A DNA stretch of 64,000 nt from Grimontia indica (lineage in GTDB: Bacteria > Pseudomonadota > Gammaproteobacteria > Enterobacterales > Vibrionaceae): positions 1 through 64,000 of the forward strand of contig NZ_ANFM02000021.1 in the NCBI RefSeq assembly GCF_000333895.2. The letters are read 5' to 3'. Shown here piece after piece: positions 47,173 to 57,209 of this stretch (position 1 is its first letter; each line of letters opens with the position of its first letter). Both the position numbers and the translations under genes were made by a program. Below the pieces are notes generated by a model. It did no database searches, was not told the DNA's origin, and worked only from the letters and a program-made list of their open reading frames with translations.

Positions 47173-47814
47173 TCAATCTGCGCGGTTCATTTGGGCAAGG
47201 ATTTCCTCAGCCGCCCGCTTTGGCGATTCCGCATGGCAAATCGCTGACACCAGCGCAACACCCGCAAGCCTTGTCGCCATCACCTCATTAAGGTTAGAGG
47301 TGTTAATGCCACCAATCGCAACAATCGGATAGCCGCTTTGCTCAACGGCTTTTCGTAGCCCTTCAACACCCCACTCTTTCTTGATATTGGTTTTTGTTGG
47401 CGTCGCGAATATCGCACTGAGACCAAGATAATCGACAGGTAAGTTATCGGCTTCTTCAAGCTGGGCTTCGGTTTCAATAGATAGCCCCAGCAGTTTGTCA
47501 GGACCAATCAAATCACGAGCAATCTCTGCTGGCATGTCCGATTGGCCAAGGTGCACGCCATCCGCATCAACCGCTAAAGCCACATCAACGCGGTCATTGA
47601 TGATAAGTGGAACGCCGGTTCCTGCCAGAATCGCTTTCACCGCTTTTGCCCGCTCGATAAACGCCCTGACATCACCGTGCTTCTCTCGCACCTGCACCAT
47701 GGTGACACCACCTGCCACGGCTTCGGATACCACGTTTTTCAACGTATCCAAATCCTGTTGGTCATCAGTCACCAGGTACAAGCGATATGGGTTTAACGTC
47801 TTTTCCGTGTTCAT
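47173..47814 (-). CDS. thiE: Thiamine-phosphate synthase ThiE
   Basis: Joins HMP-pyrophosphate and thiazole phosphate to thiamine phosphate. 213 aa TIM barrel; LYLVTDD at the start of strand 1, MVQVREK (substrate-binding), [19 protein letters not shown] with metal-binding Asp residues, and AIGGI near the end are all characteristic. It overlaps thiM by 4 nt. Last gene of the riboswitch-controlled thiD-thiM-thiE operon. Confidence 0.96.
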   Translation of the reverse strand: MNTEKTLNPYRLYLVTDDQQDLDTLKNVVSEAVAGGVTMVQVREKHGDVRAFIERAKAVKAILAGTGVPLIINDRVDVALAVDADGVHLGQSDMPAEIARDLIGPDKLLGLSIETEAQLEEADNLPVDYLGLSAIFATPTKTNIKKEWGVEGLRKAVEQSGYPIVAIGGINTSNLNEVMATRLAGVALVSAICHAESPKRAAEEILAQMNRAD

Positions 47815-48596
47815 GAGATTTTCAGGCGTTTGAGAAGCGTCGCTTCATCCAGTTGGTAAAGTGCATCCAGGATCTCAACTTGCAAACTGCCCGGTCCCTT
47901 TGCCCTTTCAGCGGCAATTTCTCCTACCACGCCCATGACGGCTGCGGCTGCAAGTCCAGTGTTCTCCCCGACAGCTGCAAATGCGCCAGTAAGAGCAGAC
48001 AGCGAGCACCCCATACCCGTGACGTAAGGCATCATTTCATGACCGTTGTTGAGCTGGACTTCACTTTGAGATGTCACGATGTAATCTGTCGCGCCAGAGA
48101 CCACAACGTTACAGTTGTAAGCTTCAACCAAATACCGCGCTGCCCCAAGAGCGGCTTCGCTGCTGTCCAGCGCATCCACACCTTTGCTTTGCGCTCGCTC
48201 TCCGGCCAATGCAATGATTTCTGAGGCATTGCCCCGAATGATGAGGGATTCAGCCCAGGCTGCGATTTGTCTTGAAGTCTCGGTGCGAAGCGCGCTGGCT
48301 CCACAACCGACAGGATCCAGCACCACGGTTTTCTTATTCAGGTTGGCTTGCTCAACAGCATGAATCATGCGCGGCGCCCAAGCGCTGTCTAACGTACCGA
48401 TATTGATCACCAAGGCACCGGCAAATGACATCATCTCTGCCATTTCATGCTGGGAGTGCGCCATGATTGGGGACGCACCGAGCGCCAGCAACGCGTTGGC
48501 AGAGTTATTCATCACCACATAGTTAGTAATGTTCACCACCAGCGGTTTGGACTCTCTAACCTGTTTAAGTGCCGCTACGATCGTTTCTGTGTTCAT
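47811..48596 (-). CDS. thiM: Hydroxyethylthiazole kinase ThiM
   Basis: Phosphorylates hydroxyethylthiazole in thiazole salvage (261 aa, ribokinase-like). Conserved features include [19 protein letters not shown] near the start, [10 protein letters not shown] and [17 protein letters not shown], the latter with the anion hole and catalytic Cys region. A ribosome-binding site AGGAG precedes the start 13 bp after thiD. Confidence 0.95.
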   Translation of the reverse strand: MNTETIVAALKQVRESKPLVVNITNYVVMNNSANALLALGASPIMAHSQHEMAEMMSFAGALVINIGTLDSAWAPRMIHAVEQANLNKKTVVLDPVGCGASALRTETSRQIAAWAESLIIRGNASEIIALAGERAQSKGVDALDSSEAALGAARYLVEAYNCNVVVSGATDYIVTSQSEVQLNNGHEMMPYVTGMGCSLSALTGAFAAVGENTGLAAAAVMGVVGEIAAERAKGPGSLQVEILDALYQLDEATLLKRLKIS

Positions 48597-48609
48597 CGCC
48601 TGCTCCTTT

Positions 48610-49455
48610 TCAGCGCACCGCGCCGTGTCCCTGGTAAAAGTGATTTACCGGGCCGTGGCCCTGCCCTACATCGAGTTCGTCTGCGTGAGAAATGGCCTCA
48701 GAGATATAGCGTTTGGCCAGCGCTACAGCCTGACTTAACTCATTGCCTTGCGCCAGATAAGACGCAATAGCCGAAGACAGGGTGCAACCAGTGCCGTGCG
48801 TATTTTTGGTCTGCGTGCGTTTGGCAGAGAAAGTTTCTACGTGGTCTTCGAAAATCAAAAGGTCATTGCTGTTTTCGTCGGACTCCAAATGCCCACCTTT
48901 CAAAAGCACCGACCCAGCACCCAGAGCGCGCAGGTCTGCAATCATCTCACTCATCTCTTGCTCTGTTTGGGGCACCTCCGCGCCTGTTAATGCGGAGCCT
49001 TCCGGCAAATTGGGCGTAATGATATTGGCCAACGGCAGCAGTTCACTTTTCAGCGTGCTGATGGCCTCTTGCTTCAACAGTAAATCGCCACTGGTTGCCA
49101 CCATTACCGGGTCAACCACCAGATACTGAGGGCGATAATGGCGGATTTTGTCTGCGACAACTTTGATGATATTGGCATCTGCCAACATACCGACTTTCAC
49201 CGCGACCACATTAAGATCGGAAAACACCGCATCCAACTGGTGGGCTACATGCTCGATAGGAATAGGAAAAATGGCAGACACGCCACGGGTGTTCTGTGCG
49301 GTAATTGCTGTGATCACCGAGCACGCATAACTGCCGGTCGCTGACATGGCTTTGATATCCGCTTGAATACCTGCGCCGCCACCGCTATCAGAACCAGCAA
49401 TGGTCAACACAATAGGAGTGCATTTTGATGATATGGGATTGGAAGATGTGTTCAT
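48610..49455 (-). CDS. thiD: Hydroxymethylpyrimidine/phosphomethylpyrimidine kinase ThiD
   Basis: Phosphorylates HMP and HMP-P (281 aa, ribokinase fold). [20 protein letters not shown] near the N-terminus, [11 protein letters not shown] in the middle and the anion hole [14 protein letters not shown] near the end are diagnostic. With ThiM and ThiE it forms a thiamine salvage operon: HMP and thiazole from outside are phosphorylated and condensed. First gene behind the TPP riboswitch. Confidence 0.96.
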   Translation of the reverse strand: MNTSSNPISSKCTPIVLTIAGSDSGGGAGIQADIKAMSATGSYACSVITAITAQNTRGVSAIFPIPIEHVAHQLDAVFSDLNVVAVKVGMLADANIIKVVADKIRHYRPQYLVVDPVMVATSGDLLLKQEAISTLKSELLPLANIITPNLPEGSALTGAEVPQTEQEMSEMIADLRALGAGSVLLKGGHLESDENSNDLLIFEDHVETFSAKRTQTKNTHGTGCTLSSAIASYLAQGNELSQAVALAKRYISEAISHADELDVGQGHGPVNHFYQGHGAVR

Positions 49456-49459
49456 ATGG

Positions 49460-49483
49460 GTTCCCTTTAAAGACTCAGGGAAC
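49460..49483 (-). promoter_or_regulatory. Expression platform hairpin over the thiD ribosome-binding site
   Basis: On the minus strand GTTCCCT (49477-49483) can pair with AGGGAAC (49460-49466), which includes the AAAGGG Shine-Dalgarno site of thiD. The same GTTCCCT can instead pair with an identical AGGGAAC at 49537-49543 in the 3' strand of the aptamer, giving two exclusive states and translational control. Confidence 0.7.
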
Positions 49484-49533
49484 AGAGGACGAGCGATAGA
49501 AGAAATCTGAAGGAATGCATATCGTTCGAAATC

Positions 49534-49614
49534 ATAGTTCCCTACGTCAGTACTAACTGCCTCAGGTTCAACGGGTCACGCGATGCGTTCTCAGCCAAAT
49601 GGCTCCCCGACTAT
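49534..49614 (-). ncRNA. TPP riboswitch (THI element)
   Basis: On the minus strand the aptamer shows P1 ATAGT...ACTAT, CGGGGAGCC, the conserved CTGAGA (in GGCTGAGAACGC), ACCCGTTGAACCTGA and GTAGGGAAC. These are the universal bulges of the thiamine pyrophosphate aptamer. It lies ~80 nt before thiD, with the sequestering hairpin between. Confidence 0.96.
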
Positions 49615-49739
49615 TTCTCTGATAGTAACAAGTTCGGTGTTTAGCGCAATCACTAAGTAAGATTCAACGTTTTGTTCTGTGGAAAGCCGCGCACTGGTGG
49701 GAAAAACCAGCAGTCAGTAGCGAGTGATAGGGAAAATCA

Positions 49740-49770
49740 TTGACCTTACCGTAGGGGGAAGGTTTATTCT
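49740..49770 (+). promoter_or_regulatory. CueR-type promoter of the copper efflux operon
   Basis: -35 TTGACC (49740-49745) and -10 TATTCT (49765-49770) are separated by 19 bp, the lengthened spacer of MerR-family promoters. The spacer holds a dyad ACCTTACC...GGGGAAGGT (49743-49763) that matches the CueR consensus arms ACCTTCC/GGAAGGT with one mismatch. No merR-family gene is in the window. Confidence 0.85.
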
Positions 49771-49801
49771 AAATCGAATGTTGTTTCGCTATTGAAGTCA
49801 G

Positions 49802-50191
49802 ATGCGTATTTCTTCTCTCAGAAAATACTGGATATCCATCATCAGCCTGCTTGCCATGCTGGTGTCGGCTATTGCATCTGGCTCCCCAATGAATGCAATG
49901 GAAATGATGACGCAACATCATCAGCCTGTTGTCGCCTGCGAAATGAAAGAGCAAATAGCTAACCCGCATGCCGGTCACACCATGATGACCGAATCCTCTG
50001 CCCCTGACTGCGGCTCAGCAGCAGGCATGGACCACAACTGTTGCCCAGCAACCTGCTTCTCTGCCTTTGCACTTTTCACTGACCAACAAACAGCCCCCGT
50101 CAATCAGGCCAAACTGGCACTGATGAATACCGACCTGTCAGCCCAGACGGTCTATCAACCACAGTCTCTCTACAGACCTCCAATATCCTAA
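49802..50191 (+). CDS. Small exported Met/His/Cys-rich protein of the copper operon
   Basis: 129 aa. An N-terminal hydrophobic segment (about residues 9-26) is a signal peptide or anchor. The next 60 residues hold metal-ligand-like clusters: MEMMTQHHQ, PHAGHTMM, and MDHNCCPATC. It is the first gene behind the CueR-type promoter and precedes the three efflux-pump genes. Similar short leaders occur in Vibrio/Photobacterium cus-type operons; I know no defined biochemical role, a periplasmic copper buffer being plausible. Confidence 0.65.
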   Translation: MRISSLRKYWISIISLLAMLVSAIASGSPMNAMEMMTQHHQPVVACEMKEQIANPHAGHTMMTESSAPDCGSAAGMDHNCCPATCFSAFALFTDQQTAPVNQAKLALMNTDLSAQTVYQPQSLYRPPIS

Positions 50192-50277
50192 ATCCATCAT
50201 CTTGACCTTATTGCGCCCGAAATAAGGCGCTGAGTGTGTTTTCGCGTCGCTTTTCGACGCCAGAAATGGATTTAGTT

Positions 50278-51654
50278 ATGAAATTCAAACCAAGCTTACT
50301 GGCTTTGTCGGTCTGTGCTCTGGTCTCTGTCTCTGCACCTGTTTTTGCCCACAATATGGCAACAGCAGCTGAGATAACGGCCAAGCAAGACTCTCTGACA
50401 CAGTTGATTGAACAAGCGCTGCGCTATGATGCCAGTCGCAAACAGTTTTATGCGCAATCTCAAGCCATGCGTGAAACCGGCATTGCCAGCGCAACACTGA
50501 TGGATCCGAAACTAAAAGTCGGGTTCGGCGGGTTACCTGTCGACAGTTTTCAGTTCGACCAAGACCCAATGACCAATATCTCTTTGGGTCTGATGCAACA
50601 ATTCGAACGTGGTGAAACCCTCTCGCTACAGCAGAAAAAAGCCAATCAGCAGGCTGACGGTATGTCCCTTCAGGTCGACGCCCGCGAGCGCGATATTGCC
50701 AATGGTATTACCCAACTTTGGTTGGAGTTGGGGTATCAGCAACAAGCCGAAGATATTCTGAAAGAAAACCAACGCCTGATGCGTGAACTGGCCAACTTCA
50801 TTCAAACCAATTATTCGATTGGTAAGAATGAAGCACAGGATTTACTGAACGCGCAACTGCAAGTGAGCAAGCTGGATGAAAAGCTTCAGGCCAATGCCCA
50901 AATGCAGCGCCGCATTACCTCGCAGCTTTCCGAGTGGCTGGGTACACAATGGCTGGCACAAAATGGTCAACTTCTCACGTCAAACCAACTCGACTGGCAA
51001 CACCTGAACCAACGCATTGAACGCTCAGACGGCACAGAGCATTACGCGCTATTGGTCACTCACCCTATGGTCAAAATGACCGATGCCGCCATTTCAGCCA
51101 GCGAAACGCAGGTGGAAATCGCAGAGCAAGCTTATGCGCCGCAATTTGGTGTAGAAGTCATGTACGCCTACCGACAGGCAAACGGTATGAACGGCCAACC
51201 AGCATCCGATTTGGTCAGTGCTTACCTGACCATGGATTTACCGCTGTTTACGGATAACCGTCAGGATAAAAACCATGCTGCTGCCCAGTACCAGGTAGGT
51301 GCAGCCAAATCCCAGAAAGATCTTCTCCTCGCACAGATGAACGCCAAGGTGAATGCCTTGCTCGTTGACAGGGAAAACCTGGAACAGCGTTTGGAGCGCT
51401 ACCGAAACACCCTGATTGAACAAGCGAAGGCACGTACTCAAGCCGTTGAACGTGGATATCAGAACAACACCGCACAGTTCAGCGATGTGATTGCCGCTGC
51501 CAGCGATGAGCTGACACTCGCGCTGGAAAAACAGCGCATTATCACTGACCTGAACTTAGTGAACAGCAACCTCGCTGCTTTGCTGGGTGGCTTTGACTAT
51601 CGCGTCGATACGCCGGATATCGCACAACCAACAACAAGAAACGCTCATCAGTAA
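50278..51654 (+). CDS. Outer-membrane efflux protein, CusC/TolC-like
   Basis: 458-aa outer-membrane channel of the OEP family: signal peptide (MKFKPSLLALSVCALVSVSAPVFA), then two repeats of helical hairpin (around residues 40-240 and 250-440) with long Gln/Ala-rich coiled coils. The ATG at 50278 is chosen because it gives a normal signal peptide; ATG 50266 in frame would extend it by four residues. Partner of the adjacent membrane-fusion and RND proteins in heavy-metal efflux. No lipobox is seen. Confidence 0.88.
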   Translation: MKFKPSLLALSVCALVSVSAPVFAHNMATAAEITAKQDSLTQLIEQALRYDASRKQFYAQSQAMRETGIASATLMDPKLKVGFGGLPVDSFQFDQDPMTNISLGLMQQFERGETLSLQQKKANQQADGMSLQVDARERDIANGITQLWLELGYQQQAEDILKENQRLMRELANFIQTNYSIGKNEAQDLLNAQLQVSKLDEKLQANAQMQRRITSQLSEWLGTQWLAQNGQLLTSNQLDWQHLNQRIERSDGTEHYALLVTHPMVKMTDAAISASETQVEIAEQAYAPQFGVEVMYAYRQANGMNGQPASDLVSAYLTMDLPLFTDNRQDKNHAAAQYQVGAAKSQKDLLLAQMNAKVNALLVDRENLEQRLERYRNTLIEQAKARTQAVERGYQNNTAQFSDVIAAASDELTLALEKQRIITDLNLVNSNLAALLGGFDYRVDTPDIAQPTTRNAHQ

Positions 51655-51667
51655 CGGGGAAAGAACA

Positions 51668-53383
51668 ATGAAAACAATGCAAATAGCCACATTGGCGTTA
51701 CTGGTCGGTGGCGTGATTGGGTTTAGCGCGAATCAATTTATGGCAGGGCATGGCCATGATATGTCGGCCATGGCGGAAAGCACTTCATCTGCAGGCTCAG
51801 ACGAGCCTCTGTACTGGGTCGCGCCAATGGACCCTAACTATCAGCGAGATAAGCCGGGTAAATCACCGATGGGGATGGATTTGATCCCGGTTTATGCCGA
51901 AGACCTGGCTGGGGGTAACGACAAACCCGGGACAGTGAAAATCGACCCTGCGGTTGAAAATAACCTTGGCGTGAAAACGGCAACCGTTGAGTTATCCCAA
52001 CTATCACCACGCATCGAAACCGTCGGTTACATCGCCTTCGATGAGAGCCTGCTATGGCAAACCAACGTCCGTGTCGCGGGCTGGGTTGAGAAACTTTACA
52101 TCAACGCAGTCGGAGAGAAAGTCAGTAAAGGCGATGTGCTTTTCACGCTCTACTCTCCTGAACTGGTCAAAGCGCAGGAAGAACTGCTCAACGCCTACCG
52201 CACTGGCCGAAATGGGCTGGTCAAAGGCGCGACTGAACGTCTGGTTTCACTTGGCGTCGACCGTGAACAGATCCAGCAAATCAAAAAGCGTGGCAAAGCT
52301 TCCCAAACCATTGAAGTAAAAGCACTGGCAGACGGTGTCATCGCAAGCCTGAACATTCGAGAAGGGGGTTATCTTTCCCCTGCTCAAGCGGTGATCAGTG
52401 CGGGCCCATTGGAAGAAGTCTGGGTTGATGCCGAAGTCTTCGAACGTCAGGCACATTGGGTGAAAGCAGGCAGCAAAGCCACCATGACGCTCGACGCGAT
52501 TCCCGGTCAGGAATGGCAAGGTAAGGTTGACTATGTTTATCCGATTCTGGACCCGAAAACCCGGACCCTTCGCGTTCGCCTGAAATTCTCGAATCAGGAT
52601 GGCGATCTCAAGCCCAACATGTTCGCCAATATCGCATTGCAACCAGTGACCGATGAGGCGGTGCTGACTATCCCTAAGTCGTCAGTGATCCGCTCTGGCG
52701 GCATGACGCGTGTGGTACTTGCAGAAGGTGAAGGCAAATATCGCTCTGCCCGCATTGAGGTTGGTCGCGAAGCAGGCGATAAGATCGAGGTGCTGCAAGG
52801 GCTGACAGAGCAAGATCGCATTGTCACTTCTGCACACTTCATGCTGGATTCTGAGTCAAGCCAATCTGCAGATTTAGCGCGCATCAATGGTGTAGAAGCA
52901 CCACCTGAAACCCAATGGGCAAAAGGCGAAATCACTAACGTGATGGCAGGCCACCGCATGCTGACCATCAACCATGAACCCGTTCCTGAATGGAACTGGC
53001 CGGGCATGGTGATGGATTTCACCTTTGCAGAAGGCATCGAAATGGGCGACTTCTCTGCAGGTCAGGCAATCGACTTCGAGATGCAGAAAGGCGCTTCCGG
53101 TCAATACGAAATTGTTGATTACAAAGTCAGTGAAAGCACAACACCAAATGAAGTGTGGGTCGTCGGCGATATCTACATGTTAATGGCAGATTTCGGCATG
53201 ATCACACTCAACCACCAGCCGGTAGATGAGTGGAACTGGCAAGCAGGAGAAATGAATTTCTCGGTGGATGGAGACGTTGACCTTGGCAGTTTTGCAGAAG
53301 GTCAGACGGTACGTTTTCAGGTTCAGAAAAACGGTTCTGACTACACACTGAAAGCGCTGGAGCTGAATGGAGGTAGCCAATGA
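51668..53383 (+). CDS. cusB: Copper/silver efflux membrane-fusion protein CusB with two C-terminal CusF-like domains
   Basis: 571 aa, much longer than E. coli CusB (407 aa). N-terminal anchor (residues ~5-25) with GHGHDMSAM, a heavy-metal-binding motif [22 protein letters not shown] (about 49-70, the YHS-like HMBD), then HlyD-type domains (about 95-410). Two CusF-like domains follow. The first (about 420-490) keeps all copper ligands with E. coli CusF spacing: H436, W444, M447, M449. The second (about 497-571) has H516, W524 and M529 but G527 where the first Met should be. It overlaps the end of cusC by none but begins 13 bp after it. Confidence 0.93.
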   Translation: MKTMQIATLALLVGGVIGFSANQFMAGHGHDMSAMAESTSSAGSDEPLYWVAPMDPNYQRDKPGKSPMGMDLIPVYAEDLAGGNDKPGTVKIDPAVENNLGVKTATVELSQLSPRIETVGYIAFDESLLWQTNVRVAGWVEKLYINAVGEKVSKGDVLFTLYSPELVKAQEELLNAYRTGRNGLVKGATERLVSLGVDREQIQQIKKRGKASQTIEVKALADGVIASLNIREGGYLSPAQAVISAGPLEEVWVDAEVFERQAHWVKAGSKATMTLDAIPGQEWQGKVDYVYPILDPKTRTLRVRLKFSNQDGDLKPNMFANIALQPVTDEAVLTIPKSSVIRSGGMTRVVLAEGEGKYRSARIEVGREAGDKIEVLQGLTEQDRIVTSAHFMLDSESSQSADLARINGVEAPPETQWAKGEITNVMAGHRMLTINHEPVPEWNWPGMVMDFTFAEGIEMGDFSAGQAIDFEMQKGASGQYEIVDYKVSESTTPNEVWVVGDIYMLMADFGMITLNHQPVDEWNWQAGEMNFSVDGDVDLGSFAEGQTVRFQVQKNGSDYTLKALELNGGSQ

Positions 53384-56300
53384 TTGGTGCGATTATTCGC
53401 TGGTCGATTGCTAACCGTTTTCTGGTGTTGGTCGCGACCTTATTCCTGACATTGGGTGGTCTCTACAGCGTAAAAAATACGCCTGTTGATGCCATTCCTG
53501 ATTTGTCTGATGTTCAGGTGATCATCAAAACCACCTATCCCGGCCAAGCGCCACAGGTAGTGGAAGATCAGGTCACCTACCCTCTCACTACCGCGATGTT
53601 GGCGGTGCCGGGCGCGGAAACCGTGCGCGGGTATTCCTTCTTTGGCGACTCGTACGTTTACATCATTTTCAATGATGATACCGACATGTATTGGGCACGC
53701 TCCCGTGTGTTGGAATACCTAAGCCAGGTTGCACCCAAACTGCCTCCAAATGCCAAACCCACCCTGGGTCCGGATGCTACCGGTGTGGGCTGGATTTACA
53801 GCTACGTGTTGCAGGACAAAACCGGGCAACACGATCTGGCTGAACTTCGCAGCTTACAAGACTGGTTCCTGAAGTACGAGCTTCAAACCGTTGAAGGTGT
53901 GTCAGAAGTGGCCACTGTCGGCGGCATGGTGAAGCAATATCAGGTACAAATTGACCCTGCCAAACTGCGTGCTTATGACCTGACTTTGCAACAGGTCAAC
54001 ATGGCAATCCAGAATGGCAACCAAGAAGCGGGCGCGTCGGTGATCGAAATTGCCGAAGCCGAGCACATGGTGCGCACCACGGGTTACCTTTCCAGCGTGG
54101 AAGATATTCAATCACTGCCTATCAAGGTCACCGACAAAGGCACGCCTTTGTTGCTGGGTGACATCGCGGATATCAACATCGGCCCTCAAATGCGCCGTGG
54201 TATTTCCGAGTTTAACGGTGAAGGTGAAGCGGTTGGCGGCGTGATTGTGATGCGCTTTGGCGAGAACGCCAGCGAGGTGATTACCAACGTCAAAACCAAA
54301 CTGGAAGACTTAAAGCGTAGCTTGCCGGAAGGCGTGGAAATCGTCCCTACCTATGACCGCTCGACGCTGATTGATGCGGCCGTTGAGAACCTCTGGAAGA
54401 AGCTCGCGGAAGAGTTCATCGTGGTTGCGTTGGTCTGTGCCCTTTTCCTGTTCCATATCCGCTCGTCGCTGGTTATCGCCATCAGTTTACCCATCGGAAT
54501 TCTGTCTGCGTTTATCGTGATGCACTGGCAAGGCATTAACGCCAACATCATGTCGTTAGGCGGTATCGCTATTGCCATCGGTGCCATGGTGGACGGCGCT
54601 ATCGTGATGATAGAGAACGTCCATAAGCACATTGAACGAACGCCGCTGACGGACAAAAATCGCTGGCAGGTGATCAGCAAAGCGGCAGAGGAAGTCGGTG
54701 CGCCACTCTTCTTCTCACTGCTGATCATTACGCTGAGTTTTGTCCCCGTGTTCGCTCTGGAAGGTCAGGAAGGCAAGATGTTCTCGCCGCTGGCATTTAC
54801 CAAAACCTACGCAATGGCTGCCGCTGCGGGTTTGGCGATCACACTCGTGCCTGTGTTGATGGGTTACTTCATTCGCGGAAAGGTACTGCCTGAGAACAAG
54901 AACCCGGTAAACCGCGGTTTGGTGGCGCTATATCGCCCACTGTTGAACCTCAGCCTGAAATTCCCGAAAACCATGATTGTGGTAGCAATCACTCTGATGG
55001 CGTCGGCGTACTACCCCACCAGTAAGCTCGGCAGCGAATTCATCCCACCGCTGGATGAAGGCGACCTGATGTACATGCCAACCACTTACCCTGGCATTTC
55101 CATCGGTAAAGCGCGCGAACTGCTGCAACAGACTAACAAGCTGATCAAAACCGTACCTGAAGTGGAATCTGTCTGGGGCAAGATTGGCCGTGCTGAGACC
55201 GCGACTGACCCTGCCCCGCTGACCATGATTGAAACCGTGATCCAACTGAAGCCTCGCGAAGAATGGCGTGACGGTGTCACGACCGATTCATTGCGTAAAG
55301 AGTTCGATGATCTGGTGAAATTCCCAGGATTAACCAATGCCTGGGTGATGCCGATTAAAACCCGTATCGACATGCTGGCGACAGGCATCAAGACACCGAT
55401 TGGTATCAAGATCGCCGGACCAGACTTGGCGGTGATTGAAACCATTGGTTCCCAACTTGAACCAATCCTCAACGGCGTTGAAGGAACAGCCTCAGTTTAC
55501 GCAGAACGTGTCGCTGGCGGGCGCTACGTCACCATCGACATCAAACGTCGTGCCGCCGCCCGTTACGGCCTCAGCATCAAAGATGTTCAGCAGGTGATTA
55601 CTACTGCAGTGGGTGGCATGAATGTCGGCGAAACCATCGAAGGCTTGGAGCGCTACCCGATCAACGTGCGCTATCCGCAAGATTACCGCGACTCAGTGGT
55701 GAAGCTTCAGGAGCTGCCTTTGGTAACACCAAACGGTGCGCGTATTGCACTGGCGGATGTCGCAGATATTCGCTATGAAGATGGCCCTCCAATGATCAAA
55801 ACGGAAAACGCGCGTCCTAACGGCTGGGTGTTTGTCGATATCGACGGCCGTGATCTGGGCTCTTATGTGGCAGAAGCACAGCAAACCGTCGCCGAACAGT
55901 TGGTACTGCCAGCAGGATACTCACTCGCTTGGTCAGGGCAATACGAATACATGGAACGCGCCAAAGAACGCCTGAGCGTTGTGGTTCCTGTGACGATCGC
56001 CATCATCATGCTGTTGCTTTATATGAGCTTCCGCCGTGTCGGTGAAGTGCTGATCATCATGGCTACCCTGCCACTCTCTCTGGTCGGCGGCCTGTGGCTG
56101 ATGCACTACCTCGGCTTCAACTTCTCCGTTGCTGTTGGTGTTGGTTTTATCGCCCTTGCCGGTGTTGCCGTGGAGATTGGGGTCATCATGCTGGTTTATC
56201 TCAATCAGGCTTGGCACTACCGCAAACTCCATGCGCAGGAAGAAAACCAACCACTGACAGGGAAAGATCTGACCGACGCGATTCGCGAAGGCGCTGGCTT

Positions 56301-56508
56301 GCGTGTGCGTCCGGTCATGATGACGGTGCTGACAGTCATCATCGGCCTTATCCCCATCATGTATGGCGAGGGCACTGGCTCTGAGGTTATGCAGCGTATC
56401 GCTGCACCAATGATTGGTGGCATGGCCTCTGCCCTGTTACTTACCCTGCTGGTTCTCCCAGCCATCTTCAAGCTTTGGAAAAACAAAGAAGTCACCCAAA
56501 ACGCATAA
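53380..56508 (+). CDS. cusA: Heavy-metal RND efflux pump CusA
   Basis: Inner-membrane proton-driven pump, 1042 aa, twelve membrane helices in two repeats. Features of the HME-RND family: [11 protein letters not shown] early in the first periplasmic domain, [13 protein letters not shown] in TM4 with the proton-relay Asp, and [33 protein letters not shown] containing Met residues of the copper methionine path. ATGA overlap with cusB couples their translation. Likely substrate Cu(I)/Ag(I), given the CusF domains and CueR promoter. Confidence 0.95.
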   Translation: MIGAIIRWSIANRFLVLVATLFLTLGGLYSVKNTPVDAIPDLSDVQVIIKTTYPGQAPQVVEDQVTYPLTTAMLAVPGAETVRGYSFFGDSYVYIIFNDDTDMYWARSRVLEYLSQVAPKLPPNAKPTLGPDATGVGWIYSYVLQDKTGQHDLAELRSLQDWFLKYELQTVEGVSEVATVGGMVKQYQVQIDPAKLRAYDLTLQQVNMAIQNGNQEAGASVIEIAEAEHMVRTTGYLSSVEDIQSLPIKVTDKGTPLLLGDIADINIGPQMRRGISEFNGEGEAVGGVIVMRFGENASEVITNVKTKLEDLKRSLPEGVEIVPTYDRSTLIDAAVENLWKKLAEEFIVVALVCALFLFHIRSSLVIAISLPIGILSAFIVMHWQGINANIMSLGGIAIAIGAMVDGAIVMIENVHKHIERTPLTDKNRWQVISKAAEEVGAPLFFSLLIITLSFVPVFALEGQEGKMFSPLAFTKTYAMAAAAGLAITLVPVLMGYFIRGKVLPENKNPVNRGLVALYRPLLNLSLKFPKTMIVVAITLMASAYYPTSKLGSEFIPPLDEGDLMYMPTTYPGISIGKARELLQQTNKLIKTVPEVESVWGKIGRAETATDPAPLTMIETVIQLKPREEWRDGVTTDSLRKEFDDLVKFPGLTNAWVMPIKTRIDMLATGIKTPIGIKIAGPDLAVIETIGSQLEPILNGVEGTASVYAERVAGGRYVTIDIKRRAAARYGLSIKDVQQVITTAVGGMNVGETIEGLERYPINVRYPQDYRDSVVKLQELPLVTPNGARIALADVADIRYEDGPPMIKTENARPNGWVFVDIDGRDLGSYVAEAQQTVAEQLVLPAGYSLAWSGQYEYMERAKERLSVVVPVTIAIIMLLLYMSFRRVGEVLIIMATLPLSLVGGLWLMHYLGFNFSVAVGVGFIALAGVAVEIGVIMLVYLNQAWHYRKLHAQEENQPLTGKDLTDAIREGAGLRVRPVMMTVLTVIIGLIPIMYGEGTGSEVMQRIAAPMIGGMASALLLTLLVLPAIFKLWKNKEVTQNA

Positions 56509-56563
56509 CAAATTCACTGGGCTGAAAAGCTCAGTGATAACCAATTTTAAAAGGAAAAATACG

Positions 56564-57157
56564 ATGAAAAAGACACTGATTGCACTTTCTCTGGCTCTGG
56601 TTACCACTGGTGTATTTGCACAAGCAATGGATCATTCGAAAATGGATCATGGCTCAATGGACCACGGTTCTATGGACCACAGCACGATGAATCATGGAGA
56701 AATGGATCACAGCGCCATGGGTCATGGTGATATGGACCACTCTAAAATGGACCATTCAAACATGATGAATATGGAAGGCATGTCAGCGGTAGGTATGCCA
56801 GCTAACGGCGCGAAGCCGGACAAAGTGGTTCACGTTATCCTGACTGATGACATGCGCATCAACTTCAAAAAAGACGTGACCATTGAGCCAAATGACGTGG
56901 TGCAGTTCGTGGTAATGAACGTAGGTAAAATCGACCACGAATTTTCTATCGGTTCTATGGAAGAGCAACTGAAACACCGTGAGATGATGAAAACCATGAC
57001 AGGCCATCACGATCATGATTCGGGCAGTACTGTGACCGTTAAACCAGGTAAAGCGAAACAACTGCTGTGGCACTTCCACGGCGACAAGAATGTGGAATTT
57101 GCCTGTAACATCCCAGGCCATGCGGAAGCAGGTATGGTGAAGAGTGTGAAGCTCTGA
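56564..57157 (+). CDS. Exported cupredoxin with N-terminal MDH(S/G) repeat
   Basis: 197 aa, signal peptide MKKTLIALSLALVTTGVFA. Residues ~22-66 are a run of about ten units of the form MDH(G/S), a likely flexible Cu(I)-binding tail. The rest is a plastocyanin-like domain with a complete type 1 copper site: H125 (KIDHEFSIG), C181, H186 and M191 (EFACNIPGHAEAGM). Periplasmic; perhaps it stores or hands over copper to the pump. The ATG at 56564 follows AAAAGG. Last gene of the operon. Confidence 0.9.
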   Translation: MKKTLIALSLALVTTGVFAQAMDHSKMDHGSMDHGSMDHSTMNHGEMDHSAMGHGDMDHSKMDHSNMMNMEGMSAVGMPANGAKPDKVVHVILTDDMRINFKKDVTIEPNDVVQFVVMNVGKIDHEFSIGSMEEQLKHREMMKTMTGHHDHDSGSTVTVKPGKAKQLLWHFHGDKNVEFACNIPGHAEAGMVKSVKL

Positions 57158-57167
57158 AATCCACCAC

Positions 57168-57198
57168 AAAAAATAGCCGCTTATCGCGGCTATTTTTT
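57168..57198. terminator. Bidirectional terminator after the copper operon
   Basis: AAAAATAGCCGC / GCGGCTATTTTTT with a 5-nt loop; A- and T-runs serve both convergent units. Confidence 0.92.
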
Positions 57199-57209
57199 CC
57201 AACCGAACA

